Source: Phellopilus nigrolimitatus
Taxonomy: Eukaryota; Basidiomycota; Agaricomycetes; Hymenochaetales; Hymenochaetaceae
Direction: 5' to 3'
Assembly (NCBI GenBank): GCA_021029095.1
Contig: JAJOHG010000005.1
Span: 310,001 to 374,000 of the forward strand
Length of the DNA: 64,000 nt
Part shown: positions 34,527 through 46,963 of the stretch, in pieces
How positions within the stretch are numbered: position 1 is the stretch's first letter
Layout: each line of letters opens with the position of its first letter
Program-made: the position numbers and the translations under genes
The notes under the pieces: generated by a model
Seen by the model: the letters and a program-made list of their open reading frames with translations, nothing else
Databases searched by the model: none
What the model was told of the DNA's origin: nothing

Positions 34527-35491
34527 TCGACTGGTATTGAGCGACCGCGACCACGACCACGAAGATTATGATAGTGGAGCGAAAACTAAACGGGGTTCAC
34601 GCGGTAATTTACGAAGAATCGAACTTGAAGCGGGGAGTCTTGAATCTTGATGTAGCCCACATCAGCTTACTTTTCTTTATGACTTGTTTTTCTTCCTTCT
34701 GTTTCCTTTTTCTGTCGACACTTCTTTCCTCTCATCTCTTATTCCGCTCTCCTGCCATTCTAGCTTTGTTGCCACACTGTAGCTGAGAGAGTCTTCTGTA
34801 TATGCGCCCGCGTGTCGCTGATTGTCAGAATTCGATAAAATAAAAGCGGTGCTGTATTTCTCATTTGCTGGACACGCTCATCACACGTTGCACCAGGATA
34901 GTTTGTTCATCACGTCTTCGGTCCATCTTCGCTTGTAGAGCAGTGTACTCCGTGATGCTTTGTATCCGCTGGCTCCTGTTGGACAGTCCAGGGCCACACT
35001 GTCACCCACTGACACCCGGAGTGAGCGAACAGCCGCCTGGGATCAAGAGGCCGCCGAGGCTGGATGGTGTGTGGTCGGCGGACTCAGCCAGCTCGCTCCC
35101 GCAGGCCGAACGCATGCCTGATGAGAGCCGTTTTCCTTTCGTCTAGAACTCGCTTCCGCCCATCGCCAACAATGCGACCCGTCGGGACTCAGATGAGGAA
35201 CCAGGCCGAATCCACAGCGGCCGAATGGGCCACGCTACAGTGCTTAAAAGCCAACCCTTTAGACACGCTGCCCTTAGCCATCTTCTGATCCGACATTCTG
35301 TCAGCCGCCCGCCTATCCTTGCCTGCTCTTCTGTTCAGCCCGCGTCAAGACCTCTCTGCCGTCTTCGTCGTCGTCTTCTGTACTCTATATAAACAACCCG
35401 CTTGCTGTCGGCGGCGTTTGTACAGCATCTTTCATCTTCACCGCCATCACTGCCAACGCGAAGCCACAGTGCCTATCATACACATATAGTC
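34527..35491. other. Gap between eIF4A and phosphatase genes
   Basis: About 965 bp with T-rich eIF4A 3' sequence at 34670-34750 and a consensus TATATAAA at 35386-35393, about 100 bp before the phosphatase start. No coding frame is supported. Confidence 0.5.
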
Positions 35492-36014
35492 ATGGTACGC
35501 ACACCGTTCAGCAGCGCAGTAAAAATAAACGGACACAATCCGTGATACTCATGCGCTCTACTTCTTCACGTCTGCACAGGAAATCGTGCCGGGCTTGTAC
35601 ATGTCCGATCTGTCCGTCGCAGAGAGCTCCAAGACCCACGCTGCGCTCGGGCTCACACACGTCCTCTCCGTTATGCCAGGCAACGTGCTACTCCCGAAGG
35701 GCACCGCACTCAAGACGCTCCAGATCCCGATTCGCGACGGGCCGTTCGAGGAACTCGCCGCACATCTCGGACGCACAAGCGCGTTCATCGCGGATGCACT
35801 ACGGGGACGTGGGCGTGTGCTTGTGCACTGCGTACAGGGCATGAGCCGCAGCGCGAGCGTCGTTGCGGCGTACCTGATGGCCGCACATGGCCTGTCGGTA
35901 CGCGATGCGGTCGACTTCGTGCGCAGTCGATGCGCGACCGCCCAGCCAAACTCGGGCTTTCTTGGCCAATTGCAGGAATATCACGATGCATTGTATAAAA
36001 AGGCGGGTAGATGA
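35492..36014 (+). CDS. Dual-specificity protein phosphatase, small, 145 aa
   Basis: The first coding exon is just the ATG (35492-35494), followed by an 85-nt intron with GTACGC donor and CTGCACAG acceptor. Exon 2 (35580-36014) continues EIVPGLYMSDLSVAESS. The active-site loop VHCVQGMSRSASV matches HCx5R[S/T], and the general-acid Asp lies in IPIRDGP. The protein is a bare catalytic domain with no targeting or docking module. It would hydrolyse phospho-Ser/Thr/Tyr, or other phosphates as some small DSPs do. A TATATAAA box lies about 100 bp upstream. An alternative start at a Met within YMSDL is possible but would remove the conserved PGLY motif. Confidence 0.88.
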
Positions 36015-36326
36015 CACGGAACGAGCCAAGACACGCTGGGGACATTGGAGTCGCTCGGCTGTGTCTCTTGCATGCCCTGCTGGATTTCTCTCACGATTGG
36101 AAGTAAACCAACGATCACTCCATTCATACGATCTGTCCCTTGATCTCTCCATTGATTCTTGTAATATCTTCTCACCATTATTTGTACAATAGATGGTATA
36201 CCCGTGGTTACTGAGGTCCTCATACCAGGCTGGACAAAAATAAAAGAGTACATGACTGACTATGATCGAACGCACACACCAAAAATTACACAGCAGAGAA
36301 AGAGAAGGAAATTAGAATCTATGGTA
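36015..36326. other. Convergent gap, no gene seen
   Basis: About 310 bp of 3' flanking sequence between the phosphatase and the Rab gene. It includes an AATAAA-like element near 36238. Confidence 0.4.
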
Positions 36327-37234
<908 letters not shown>

Positions 37235-37475
37235 TCCAGATCAGATGGTGTCAAGGTGTATGTCCGTCGTCGTTACTGAAGATCGTCAAAGGTCGTAGTG
37301 AAGGAAACAGAGGAAGGTAGTGGTCCGAATCCACCGCGAGCTGGTCTGAGGCTCTATAGTAGAGTCTCCGAGGTCGTCATGACACATGGCAGTCACGTGT
37401 ATACCGGACGCACCCGGCAGCCTTTCGTCCGAGCAGCTTCAGGAATCGGTCCTCCATCCACGACCAGCATCCACG

Positions 37476-37829
37476 ATGAGCAGTGCAGTTTGGCGTCAGC
37501 ACTTCACGTATGTCTTCCCCTTTTCATCCTGCGAGCCTAACTTGGTTAAAATACCTTTTCGTTGCCAGCTTCAACAAATACAGCCAAATCACCGCTCGCG
37601 CGGTACGCCAGTCGCTCAAAGAATCCGAGCGCGTCAAGGCGGAGAAGCACGGCGTCACCGCTCTGCGTTACCAAAACTGGGAGAATGGCAAAGGTGGCGA
37701 ACAGGTCTGTCTTTTCTCCTTATTATCGTTTTCTTTTTAGTCTGCTGGTCTGGCCGGACGTATGAACGTGTATTGAGACTGAATGACATGTTACAGGTCC
37801 TCCTGAACTCGCCTGAGGCGGGAAAATAG
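37476..37829 (+). CDS. ATP15: ATP synthase F1 epsilon subunit, mitochondrial
   Basis: Three exons (37476-37507, 37569-37704, 37797-37829) give 66 residues. The sequence SAVWRQHFTFNKYSQITARA, then ALRYQNWENGKGGEQVLLN, is the diagnostic pattern of the tiny mitochondrial epsilon subunit. It binds the central stalk with gamma and delta. As usual for this subunit, no cleavable presequence is apparent. It is divergent from the Rab gene across 241 bp. Confidence 0.95.
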   Translation: MSSAVWRQHFTYVFPFSSCEPNLVKIPFRCQLQQIQPNHRSRGTPVAQRIRARQGGEARRHRSALPKLGEWQRWRTGLSFLLIIVFFLVCWSGRTYERVLRLNDMLQVLLNSPEAGK

Positions 37830-38386
37830 CGGTAAAGCGGCGCTATGAAGTCTGAGCGGGGCGTAACAATGTATTTGGAAAGTGATCCTGCAGTAACGCT
37901 TTACTAGACGGAATTATATTTACATTTTGCACGTCCTTTTTTGATTTTTCTCTTACGCGTCGCGGCTAAGTCACAATGCTTTCCCCGCCTTATTGCCGAT
38001 ATCAACATGGCCTGTGAACGTCAAACTTCGCCGTCAAATCTAAGTCTGGTGCACCCCCCGTTTGTTAGGAAGTAAAGACCTTAAGGGCCCGGTCTAAAAG
38101 TCAATGATAAAATGATCAAGACCTAAAGACGGTGTACAAGTTGATGAGGTATGTAGTCCCAATATCCATGAGGAAAAGGAAGGAATTGCATTGTTGCACG
38201 GATGTGATTAACAGCCAAGACAATGGCGAGTTGAAATAAATTACATCCTCATCTTTGACTGCACTAGTTTCTCCCTTCCACAGTGAAGCTAGCTCCAAGC
38301 AAGTGCAAAAACCGGCCGTCGCATTGTCCGAGTTGAGCACGTCTCGATGTTCATCAGCAAAGCGAGCAACATCTAAGAGGAAAGAA
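37830..38386. other. Convergent gap, no gene seen
   Basis: About 560 bp between the ATP15 stop and the cytochrome oxidase stop. A frame that extends through here on the minus strand (to 38116) is only a read-through of the neighbouring gene's introns. No separate gene is supported. Confidence 0.45.
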
Positions 38387-39105
38387 TTATTTCCCCTGTA
38401 CGAAGCCCTTGCCAGAGTATCCTTCCGAAGAGATACCTGTGCAAAACATGAGTCAAAAAAGTGGGGGTAGGAGCAGGAGTACGCGTACCCGTGATAGGGT
38501 TCATTTGCTGCTCCTTTGCGAGCTCGTTCGACGCCTCTTGCCACTCCTTTGTCATTGTCTTCGGAGGCGCACCACCTAGGGAAAGCGCGTAACATCAGTT
38601 CATAGGTTTTGCAATGTGCGGGTATGAAGATACGTACCAGCGGCGCGGACACCGTAGAACAACGCCAGCGCAGTAAAGACACAGAACATAGTACCAGCGA
38701 AAATTTTGATTGGCTGACCAGCAGGCGTTGCAGGCGTGCGGGGTCCGTGTGGGCCAAAGGCAACGTAGTATGCTGTCAACGACGACAGCGCCAGCGCGAC
38801 ACGGTAGTCAGACACGCGCCGTCCAAAAAGCGCAAAAGAAAAGCAGACACACCGGCCTTCTTCTCGTCAATAGACAGAGTCTTCCAGTCCTTTTTCTGCA
38901 GCTGCTCAAGTTGCTGATGCACAGAGAGCTGCTCGTCGGAGGAGAGCTTCTCCCATTGAGCCTCGACGTTCGAAAGCGGGATGACGGTGGATGACGAGGA
39001 GGAGGATGCAGAGGAGATACCGTCCGGGTGCGCCGCGGCGGTCGCCAGGCAGCGTCTAGGGAGGGCGAAGCGCGCGCGGGCACGGACGAGCTGGAGGGCG
39101 GACAT
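38387..39105 (-). CDS. COX5: Cytochrome c oxidase subunit IV (yeast Cox5), mitochondrial
   Basis: Four exons (38853-39105, 38638-38772, 38489-38575, 38387-38436) give 174 residues. An Arg-rich presequence (LQLVRARARFALPRRC) precedes the mature part. Then come LSNVEAQWEKLSSDEQ, KKDWKTLSIDEKKAAYYVAFGPHG, a single transmembrane helix (TMFCVFTALALFYGV) and TMTKEWQEASNE. This is the standard layout of inner-membrane subunit IV. The C-terminus reads GYSGKGFVQGK. Confidence 0.92.
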
Positions 39106-39324
39106 GACGGGTGCGACGGGCGTTGAGCGTCGAGCGGAGGGAAATGACGAGAGAGGTATTATATTCGCGAAATTAGAGCATCGAAACGACCGCTACATAT
39201 CCAAATACGGATAAACACGGGAAATTCGGTTCCAATCGGATGCACCTCATTATTTCGGGACTCGGCTCGATGTAGTGAGAAGCTGTATGAAATTATAATT
39301 ATGTAGTAGTCAGATTACAATAGT

Positions 39325-42300
39325 CTACTGTCCAGTTTGACCTGCCCGCGCCGCATACGATCCACCTATCCGTCGGTAGAAAAGCAAATACGCACATCGA
39401 TTCTCATCATTCCCAAACACGTCCTGCACCCGCAGGTCGGACACCAGCTCGTCGTCAATGCGTATCCAGCCCTCACGCGGCTTCGCCTGCATGTCTGCAT
39501 TGCGGTTCGGATGCAGAACGTCGAGTGTATAATGCCCACCCGCAGCAGATCTTCCATGATGATACAGCGCTGAAAAAAAGAATCTAGCTAAACCCTTCAC
39601 CATTGAGTTGAGCGTACTCACCTGCGAAAAGCTTGTACTTAATGGGATGGGCTGTTCTCCGAGCTGGCGATACCGCATCTTTTGGAAGGATCAGCACGGA
39701 TCAAAGTCTAGAACCTGTCTATAAAACACACCCGATGGTATTTCTAATTCCGGTCCGAACGCGATCTGCTTGTGAACCTTGACGACATCCTTAGCAGTCG
39801 TGTCGTACAGGAAACGTTTTAACTGCAGGACTAAGATCGGGGGCAGTGTCTCTACAAGAACCTGCTGAGTAGCGTCGACTATAGCACCACCCTTCGTGAC
39901 CGATGACACTTGCACCGGTTGAGGATGTAAGATGTATCCAAGTGCATCTTCAACTGAGTTTACTTGCTCGTACTATATGTCAGAAATCAGCACGAGAAAA
40001 ACTGTATAAAATAAAAAAATGTAGTCTAACCTGAATGTCCAACCGAATTAACCTCCAGTCCTCGACCATGACCGATTCCCGTTGACCAGGAGCTTTCACT
40101 GCCGATCGGAATTTGCCTCCAAAGATACGTGTCATAGGCGAGTCGACTGATTTTGTCTAAGGAGGAAAACAAGATGGTCAGAACAAGCTGCACAATTTAT
40201 ATAAGACCTAAGCCTACTGTTCTTGTGACAACTGCTTTGTTTTTCTTCCCGACTTCGAGCCAGTTATTTTCTTCTGTAGAAACCTGTTCCTGAGCTTGAG
40301 GCTTCGGATATGAATCGCCAGTAAGCACATTCGAAATGGACAGAAGCTCCTCCTCGATTGTGTCCAAAAAGAAGCCAAAGAATTCCTCAGCATCCTCCTG
40401 CTTGCCACCCTGTCATAAGTAATTAACATCAGATCTTCTAACCATTGATTCACGAGGAACTCAACTTACTCCCATATTATCGAATCGGCTTTTCTTCTTC
40501 ATTGCGTCATATACGTACGTCGGGATAAATGAGTCGATACCATCGAATTCATCGTCATCTTCGTAACTGTCCTTAGGATTCCCCTTCGGTTTGGGCTTGA
40601 ATTCCTTCAGAAATTCAATTATCGCGTTCACTAGTGGCGTCGCTTTTCCATTCCATTTCGTCGAGTCTGCGCTCGTTTCTGAGATGTACTTCCCAAGCTC
40701 TGTGAACAGGCGGAAGAATGGAGGACAGTACACCAGTGTCTGGAGGACCGCATTCGCGAAGCACATGTTCCCAGTGTTTGTAAGTCCGCGTGGCCGGATC
40801 TGCGGGATGCCCCCGCCCGCGCTCGGGCCATTAACCAATAACTGGAAAAGGTCGCTACGCTTCGTGGACGAGACACCGTCTAATATAGTGTGTGAAGAGT
40901 CCATTTCAATAGCTGGAACAGAGAAGCCGAGCACAGAGGACGTAGGCAGCGATGTCTTAGAAGAAGACCCTTCCGCGCGGAGAAGTGACGCCCATGACTT
41001 TTTGATAGAAGACGACGGACCAGAAGGTCCAGCAAGAGCTGGAGAAGGCAGGTTCTCGGATACTGAACTCTTGGGGAGCTGCACATCGGGATTCGTCGTT
41101 CCTGAAACAGAGACTTCCTGCCCGTTATTCTCAACGGAAGTGTCGGTCTTGGATGGCCCAAGTGAAGCGGAAGTGTTGGTAGAAAAAGGAGATCCGGGAA
41201 TAAAAGTGTCAGGGGCCGTAGAAGTCCGTGACTCAGTTTCAGTGGTCGAGCCAGAAACGTGTTCTGTATGAGACAGGACTGACTCTATCGCAGGCTCTTC
41301 CTTGTCCTCTGCACCGTCTACTTGCATTTCGGGGAAACTCGACACGTGAGCTCTCGAGATTTCTTTAGAAGACGTCGATGAGCGCGCCAATGGACGAATT
41401 GGCGGACGATACTCCAGAGCACCTTCGACAATATGACTCGGAGGTTTCGCTTTTGGTGAAATCATTATCGCGAACGCATCAGCCGGATCTTCAGGCCGCA
41501 ACGTGGATATGACCCATTCTTGGTGAGGAGCAGGGCCATTGTCTAAAGGCAAATCCATTTTGGAGTTCGCAGGAGTCCGCGCTGGCGACGAAAGCTGGTC
41601 TTCGTTGGTAGAATTGTGCTCTAATTTCGGGAATGAAGGACTTGCAAATTTTCGGATTTCAGGTTGTGGCGAACGACTTGTTTCCGATGGGGCATTTTCT
41701 ATAGTGTTTGAAGCCGGCAGCGAGCTTTGCGAACGATGCTGTGGCGGGTGCAAAGGTGCAGGCGAAAGCTGCAATAGCTGGGGAGAAGACGTGCGGGTTT
41801 TTCGTAGTCTCGGTGAGCTCATCATCTGTTCAGGAAGAGGTGACATCAGCGGGGACTTCAGGTTTTGGTGACTTGGATACGGATACGGCGGGTGATGGAG
41901 AGGAGGAGAGAATGCAGCAGGAAACGGCTGCATCTGTGCTGGCGGATAATGATACATCGGCGGTGCTGGAGGAATGTACGGTGGAGTATGGGGGTTGTAT
42001 ACGTGCGCCGAGCCTAGTGCAGGCGACGCCGGCGGTTGGAAGGCCGTCGCCTGAAAGTTCGGTACCCCCCGCCGCGCCGATGAAGCCCCATTCTGGGCGT
42101 GATGACTGAAGTGCGCGGGCCCGTGTCCGTTCACCGGTGCGCCATTTACTCCGTTCATTCCTATAGGATACCCTGAATACGGAGCAGATGCGTTTGGAGT
42201 GTAGTATGGCTGTTGCTGTGGTTGGTGATACATGCCATTCTGACTTGCATTTCTGTGCCCGGGCCCTCGCCCCCGTCCAGAACCGTACTGAGGCGGTAAA

Positions 42301-42374
42301 CGCGCATCGTGCGCGTAGGCATTCGCAAAGTTCGACGGGCCAGCGTGATTAAACATTGCATGAGAAGGCTCCAT
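39325..42374 (-). CDS. UBP3: Ubiquitin carboxyl-terminal hydrolase, Ubp3/USP10-like
   Basis: Exon 1 (40470-42374, 635 codons) encodes a long disordered N-terminus rich in Pro, Gly, His and Ser, with many SP/TP sites. The USP domain starts with the Cys box RGLTNTGNMCFANAVLQTL, near residue 537. Downstream exons give GGKQEDAEEFFGFFLDTI, LPPILVLQLKRFLYDT and the His box AGGHYTLDVL, followed by WIRIDDE and CAYLLFYRR. Cys, His and Asp of the catalytic triad are present. Ubp3-type enzymes, with the Bre5 cofactor, act in ribophagy and trafficking. The start ATG (MEPSHAMFNHAG) is the first Met of the frame. Confidence 0.9.
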
Positions 42375-43082
42375 TTCTAAGTTAGCCAGCAAAATTCAAA
42401 CTCTAGCTCGAGGACCTTTAGAACCGTACATGTAAGCGTGTCGCTGTCACTCGAGACACAAGTGCACAGTAAACGCACCTCAAGCAGCTACAGCAGAGTT
42501 CCTATCCAAATTCTAGCTCTCGTAAATATCACGAATCTATGCACGTAACAAGAGGATCGATCGATGTCTTCGTCGTCGCCACGCCTTTTAGAGAGGTGAG
42601 CAATGAAGGATCGCTTCAGCCGAGGACGTTCCTAATTTCAGTTCCACAAAATTTGTAATGATAGTCCATACTAGATATACTCATTATGACAACGGCTTAC
42701 GGTGCAATAACGCCTCTGAATGCGTTGATATAGAAAAATGCCCGAGGAGCTATGAGATCGAGAGAAAGACGGAGGGCGAAAAGTGTCTCTAGACCTTTGG
42801 GCCCTGGCATTACGTTAGTCACGAGCTCAAGCGCCTATGGCGATGCTCAAGTGATGCATCGTCCTCGAGACAATGGTAATAAAACAAGTTCACGACAATA
42901 TGCACAGAAAACAGAAAGAAGACTAGTCGTAATTGCACGACGGTACAGACAACATTGAAGTGGTTGTATGCAAGAAGAGTCGAGAAAAGATAGCATGTAC
43001 AAAGCAAATACATGTAACGATACCGTAGAACTCAAAGGAAAAGGGCGGAATGCATTCTAGCATGAGAAAAGAGTAATACTAG
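42375..43082. other. Promoter region of the deubiquitinase gene, 3' flank of the next
   Basis: About 700 bp, no supported gene. Only short frames lacking any domain are present. Confidence 0.4.
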
Positions 43083-46029
43083 TTAGCTCAAGTCAGCGTT
43101 CAGCAGTTTTCGGTTTGTGCTGATTAGATCCGCCTTGTCTGTGCGCAGCAGATCAACTACAGCATAAGCATGCGCTGTGATAGAGTGCTGGACCAAATCG
43201 TCACGTTCGGCGTCGGCTGGGAGCACCACAGCATTTTTTTCTTCCGTTTCCCCGGAATCAACTTGCATACTGTAAGGAAGGCAGGCAAAAGCGATTAACC
43301 AAGGGTAAAATTTAAAGAAATATATACTCACAGACACATTCGACATCGGTATTCGCTTGACTTCGACGACCTGTGGTACAAAATGTCCATATGTAGGTCA
43401 CTGAGCTCAACACTCGGTTCGCCTTCTCCAGCCTGATTCCGGGTCTCAACCAATTCGCCGTTTTCGGAGCCTTCTCGTAGAGAGTCCGCGAGTACTTGTA
43501 CCCCAGTGGACTTGGTTGCCTCGTCTACCGCGCCGTCACCTTCCAAGTTTCTCTGCAATGGCATATCAAAACAACCAGTTGGAGGAGGTTGCACGTGCGA
43601 CGATTGGACTGGACTGGTAGACGTGAATGAGGTCACTGATTCCGACGTTTCCGGCGCAGAACATCGCCGCTTTCGTGGGCTTTCTTCGCTTTCTTCGCTT
43701 TCTTCGCTCTGACTTCCGCGCTTAAGTGTCTCCTTGTCAGATGGAAATATCGGCGGTAGCGACACCGGACGGCCAGCCGCGGAAGCTGGGAAACGCGCTT
43801 CTGGTTCAGAAACGACGTTTGAAGCCGACTTGCAAGAGAGCGAAGTGTTTTGGCGCGGCTCGGAGAAGAGCTGAGTAAAAGGCGCTCTCGGTGATGCAGA
43901 AACTTGGGGCGAAGACGGAATTTTGGAGGAACTAGAGACGGAGTCATCGTCATTGGTAAGGTCGATGATCATCGGCTCACTGAGCAGCCTAGACTCGTCA
44001 TCTTTAGACATGGGTTCTGTCTTCACTGTAGTCGTAGGAGCTTCGGGTAACGCTGGCCCTGACTTCCGCTCGATGAGTTCGGAGACAATGCTGACCTCGC
44101 TCTGAAGCTGCTTTTCATCAGCATCAGTGCTCTTGTGCTGAGCACTCGATGCATCCATTCCTGACGCATCCGCTCCTGTTGCATCCATTGGGCTACCGCA
44201 GACGGTCGGGGAAATTGAACCGTTAGACATATGCACCATTTCTATTTTCATAGACGCGGGGGAGGATATCTCAGACGCATCGGCTAACGAAGGGTCTTCA
44301 TACTAAGCGAAAAAGTAAGTCAATTGAGAGAAAAAAAAGGGTAAGAGAACCGACCTTTCTCAGTCTGGCTTCCAAGTCAATCACGCGTTGCTGAAAATAG
44401 TTCCCTGAGACAAGTACTTCGACGACATGCGGAGGAATATCCAGCTTGGCAGCCTCCTTGTCGCTCGTCCGCAAGAGCTCGTTTTGCTGCAACGCGACGT
44501 CACATACGACCTTGTATTGCTTTTTCATTTCCATGAGATTCCGATTAGATTCTTCTGCATGGTTCTTATATCGTCTCGCAATCTTAAATAGTCTTTCGCC
44601 TTCGCGGGTGGCACTCTCACATTTCTCTTTTGCCTCTTGCTCTGACTGTCGTGCTCTTCTGGACTCCTCTTGAGTTCTTGCGATTGCAACCAAGTGCACA
44701 TGATTGAGGCGCGAAAACTCCGACGATAGAGATTTGTGAAAGGATTTCCATGAGTCATGAAAAGCAGGCCAGGCTTTGCCGCTAAGAAAACTTGTGGCAT
44801 GCTGATCAGCAATTGTCTCAGGAGAAGGGGTACTATTTGGAGGAAAACGAGTACATCAGAGCGAGGTGAGATGCAAGACATGAAAAAAGTGACGAACGGC
44901 TGAGAAGGTTGCTGAGGACGTGCAGGAATTACCTCTTGAGCAGCGGAAGAGGCCGAAAAAAAGAAAGGAAAAGGAGCTTGTATTGCTCGACTAATATGCT
45001 GTTGCATATCTGCGTTGAGTGGAGTAAGCGTTCGGGATGGAGTGAGAGCAGGTTGGGATGCAGGAAGCTGTGCTTGAGAAACAATTTGCTGTTTTAAAGG
45101 CGGTTCCAGTGCAAATGTTGAACCTTGGGAAGACTGAGATGTAGCCTGCTGGTGTATTGGAGGCGCACGCGCTTGCTGGTTTTGTGGATGACTTTTCGCA
45201 GACTGCGTCCTAACTGCTTGATTTGATGACGGAGGATGCTGAGGGGTTTGAGTGGGATGCGAACATACTTGCTGCTGCGCTTGAATCAACTGGTTGTGGA
45301 TGCCGAACGCCTGGTTTGAAGGGAGAGGCTGAGTATGCCCTGAATGTTGGAAATTAGGATGCTGTTGAAAGCCTTGAGCTGACTGAGGGGCCGATTGCGG
45401 GGTTTGTGAATATTGGAGTGAGTGGTGGAATTTGTCAGACGGTGATTGCTGTTGTCTAGGGCCTTGATGCAAAATCGGTTGCATCTCGTGACTGCTCGGA
45501 TGTGTGTAACCCACAGGAACCGATTTTGAGTGTGTCCGGCGTGGCCCGTCGTTCTGCAATGACCGTGGAGCATTAGATTGATCATTGATTGCTTGAGTGG
45601 CCATTGAACCCGGGTCTGTCGCGCGTCGCGCATTTTGAGCATCAGATGGCGAAGCAATTCTATCAGCCCTCGAAACGTGCGGTTGGGGGCCTTGTGTAAA
45701 TCGCTGCTGCTGTTGCCATTGCCATTGTTGCACTTGCAGTTGCTGCACTCGCTGCTGCTGCTGCTGCAGCTGCAGTGCTGGATGGAGCCAAGTACGTGAG
45801 GTGACATTTGATGAGTGTGTGGAGGTTGCAACGACTGAGGGACGGGTTGCTGCGCGTGAGTACTTATAGGCGCACTGTGTCCAGCGTGCGAAGCAGGAAA
45901 ATGAGCATGCAGCGAGGGCTGCGACTGATGGCCCGGAGGTACAGAAGGTAGAAGTCGTGGCCGCTGGAACTGTGAATGCTGCTCCTGCAGCTGTTGTGCA
46001 GTTAACGGAGTAATCGGCGCGGGCTGCAT
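43083..46029 (-). CDS. Gln-rich coiled-coil protein with C-terminal zinc-finger-like motif
   Basis: Exon 1 (45796-46029) begins MQPAPITPLTAQQLQEQHS. A 53-nt intron (45743-45795) leads to a long Gln/Ser/Pro/His-rich exon. A second intron with a GTTCGT donor (44897) joins to GKAWPAFHDSWKSFHKSL and then a charged coiled coil (TQEESRRARQSEQEAKEKCE). After a Ser/Asp/Glu-rich acidic segment, the protein ends with a CRMC motif (YRCRMC) followed about 30 residues later by His residues (VQHSITAHAY), resembling a C2H2-like finger. The layout suggests a nuclear or transcription-related role, but I do not recognise the family. The start could lie further upstream in another exon. Confidence 0.65.
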
Positions 46030-46963
46030 GTAGGACGTAGTTAAGTTCGCGCCACCAATGTTCGATCCATCAGACGCCCTCCTTGGCTGTAGCTGTCTAT
46101 ACTGTGGAGGACAAGCATGCCTGTCGAGTTGTTATTTAAAGGACATTTCGGTAATGAGCAGTGTCGACATACAAGGGATTAACCTGTTCCATCTCGGACG
46201 ATGGCAATACCCGTGCGCGAGTTTGATCCCGGACTTAACTACGGCGATCAACTATACCTCAATAGACCTGGTTGACAACCAGGACGCGAAGAGGGATGGC
46301 TTTAGTTGACGTCGAGCAGACTCGGTTGACGAAGGCTGCGCCGCTGCAGAGGCACGCTTTAGTATTAGGTCACGTCGTCGGCTAAAGTGAGAAGCTCAAT
46401 GCTAACCTGACTCGGTCCCGAAGCACACTTACCGACGCTGTCGACGACCCAAGACAACTTGGGAATCCAATGGAATCGAGACAACAGAGTACCGTCTCGT
46501 GCTCTCCTTTTATTTGGAAAGCGTCTCCAAAAAAATTCCCGCAGTCTTCCCAATACGTATGTATACGAACCATTTCCGCGCGACCTATCTGCTGCCGCGG
46601 ACGTCGGCTCCCTTAAAGCCTTCTCTCATCCACGAATGAAATCGATGATAACGTATATATTCGAGTGACTCGTGCATTGAGCTATTTATTCCTACACTGA
46701 ATATAGGGAATTCAGTGCTTTCGCACCAAGCAAGACAACTGCAATTCCTCTGGCTGTGCTCCCAATTGATCTGGCGAATTCTTCTATGATGATGGTGAAA
46801 AGACGTTCTGAATGCTTGCAAATTTTTAAATAAGACTTGAAGTCTGTCTCCTCACTCTTCCGGATATGGTAGTAACCAAATCTATGGAACACGTCAAAGA
46901 AGTAATTACACGTGTATACGTCTCCGTTTCGATTAACTATATTCATGTTACGCGTCAAGCAGC
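46030..46963. promoter_or_regulatory. Divergent gap between two coiled-coil protein genes
   Basis: About 930 bp between two start codons. No supported gene. A run of CAACTATACC-type sequence near 46250 has no obvious role. Confidence 0.35.

Noticed and set aside
38116..38763. A 215-codon minus-strand frame as a separate gene
   Set aside because: It runs through introns of the cytochrome oxidase gene in a different frame and shows no protein family features. The spliced oxidase exons explain the region.
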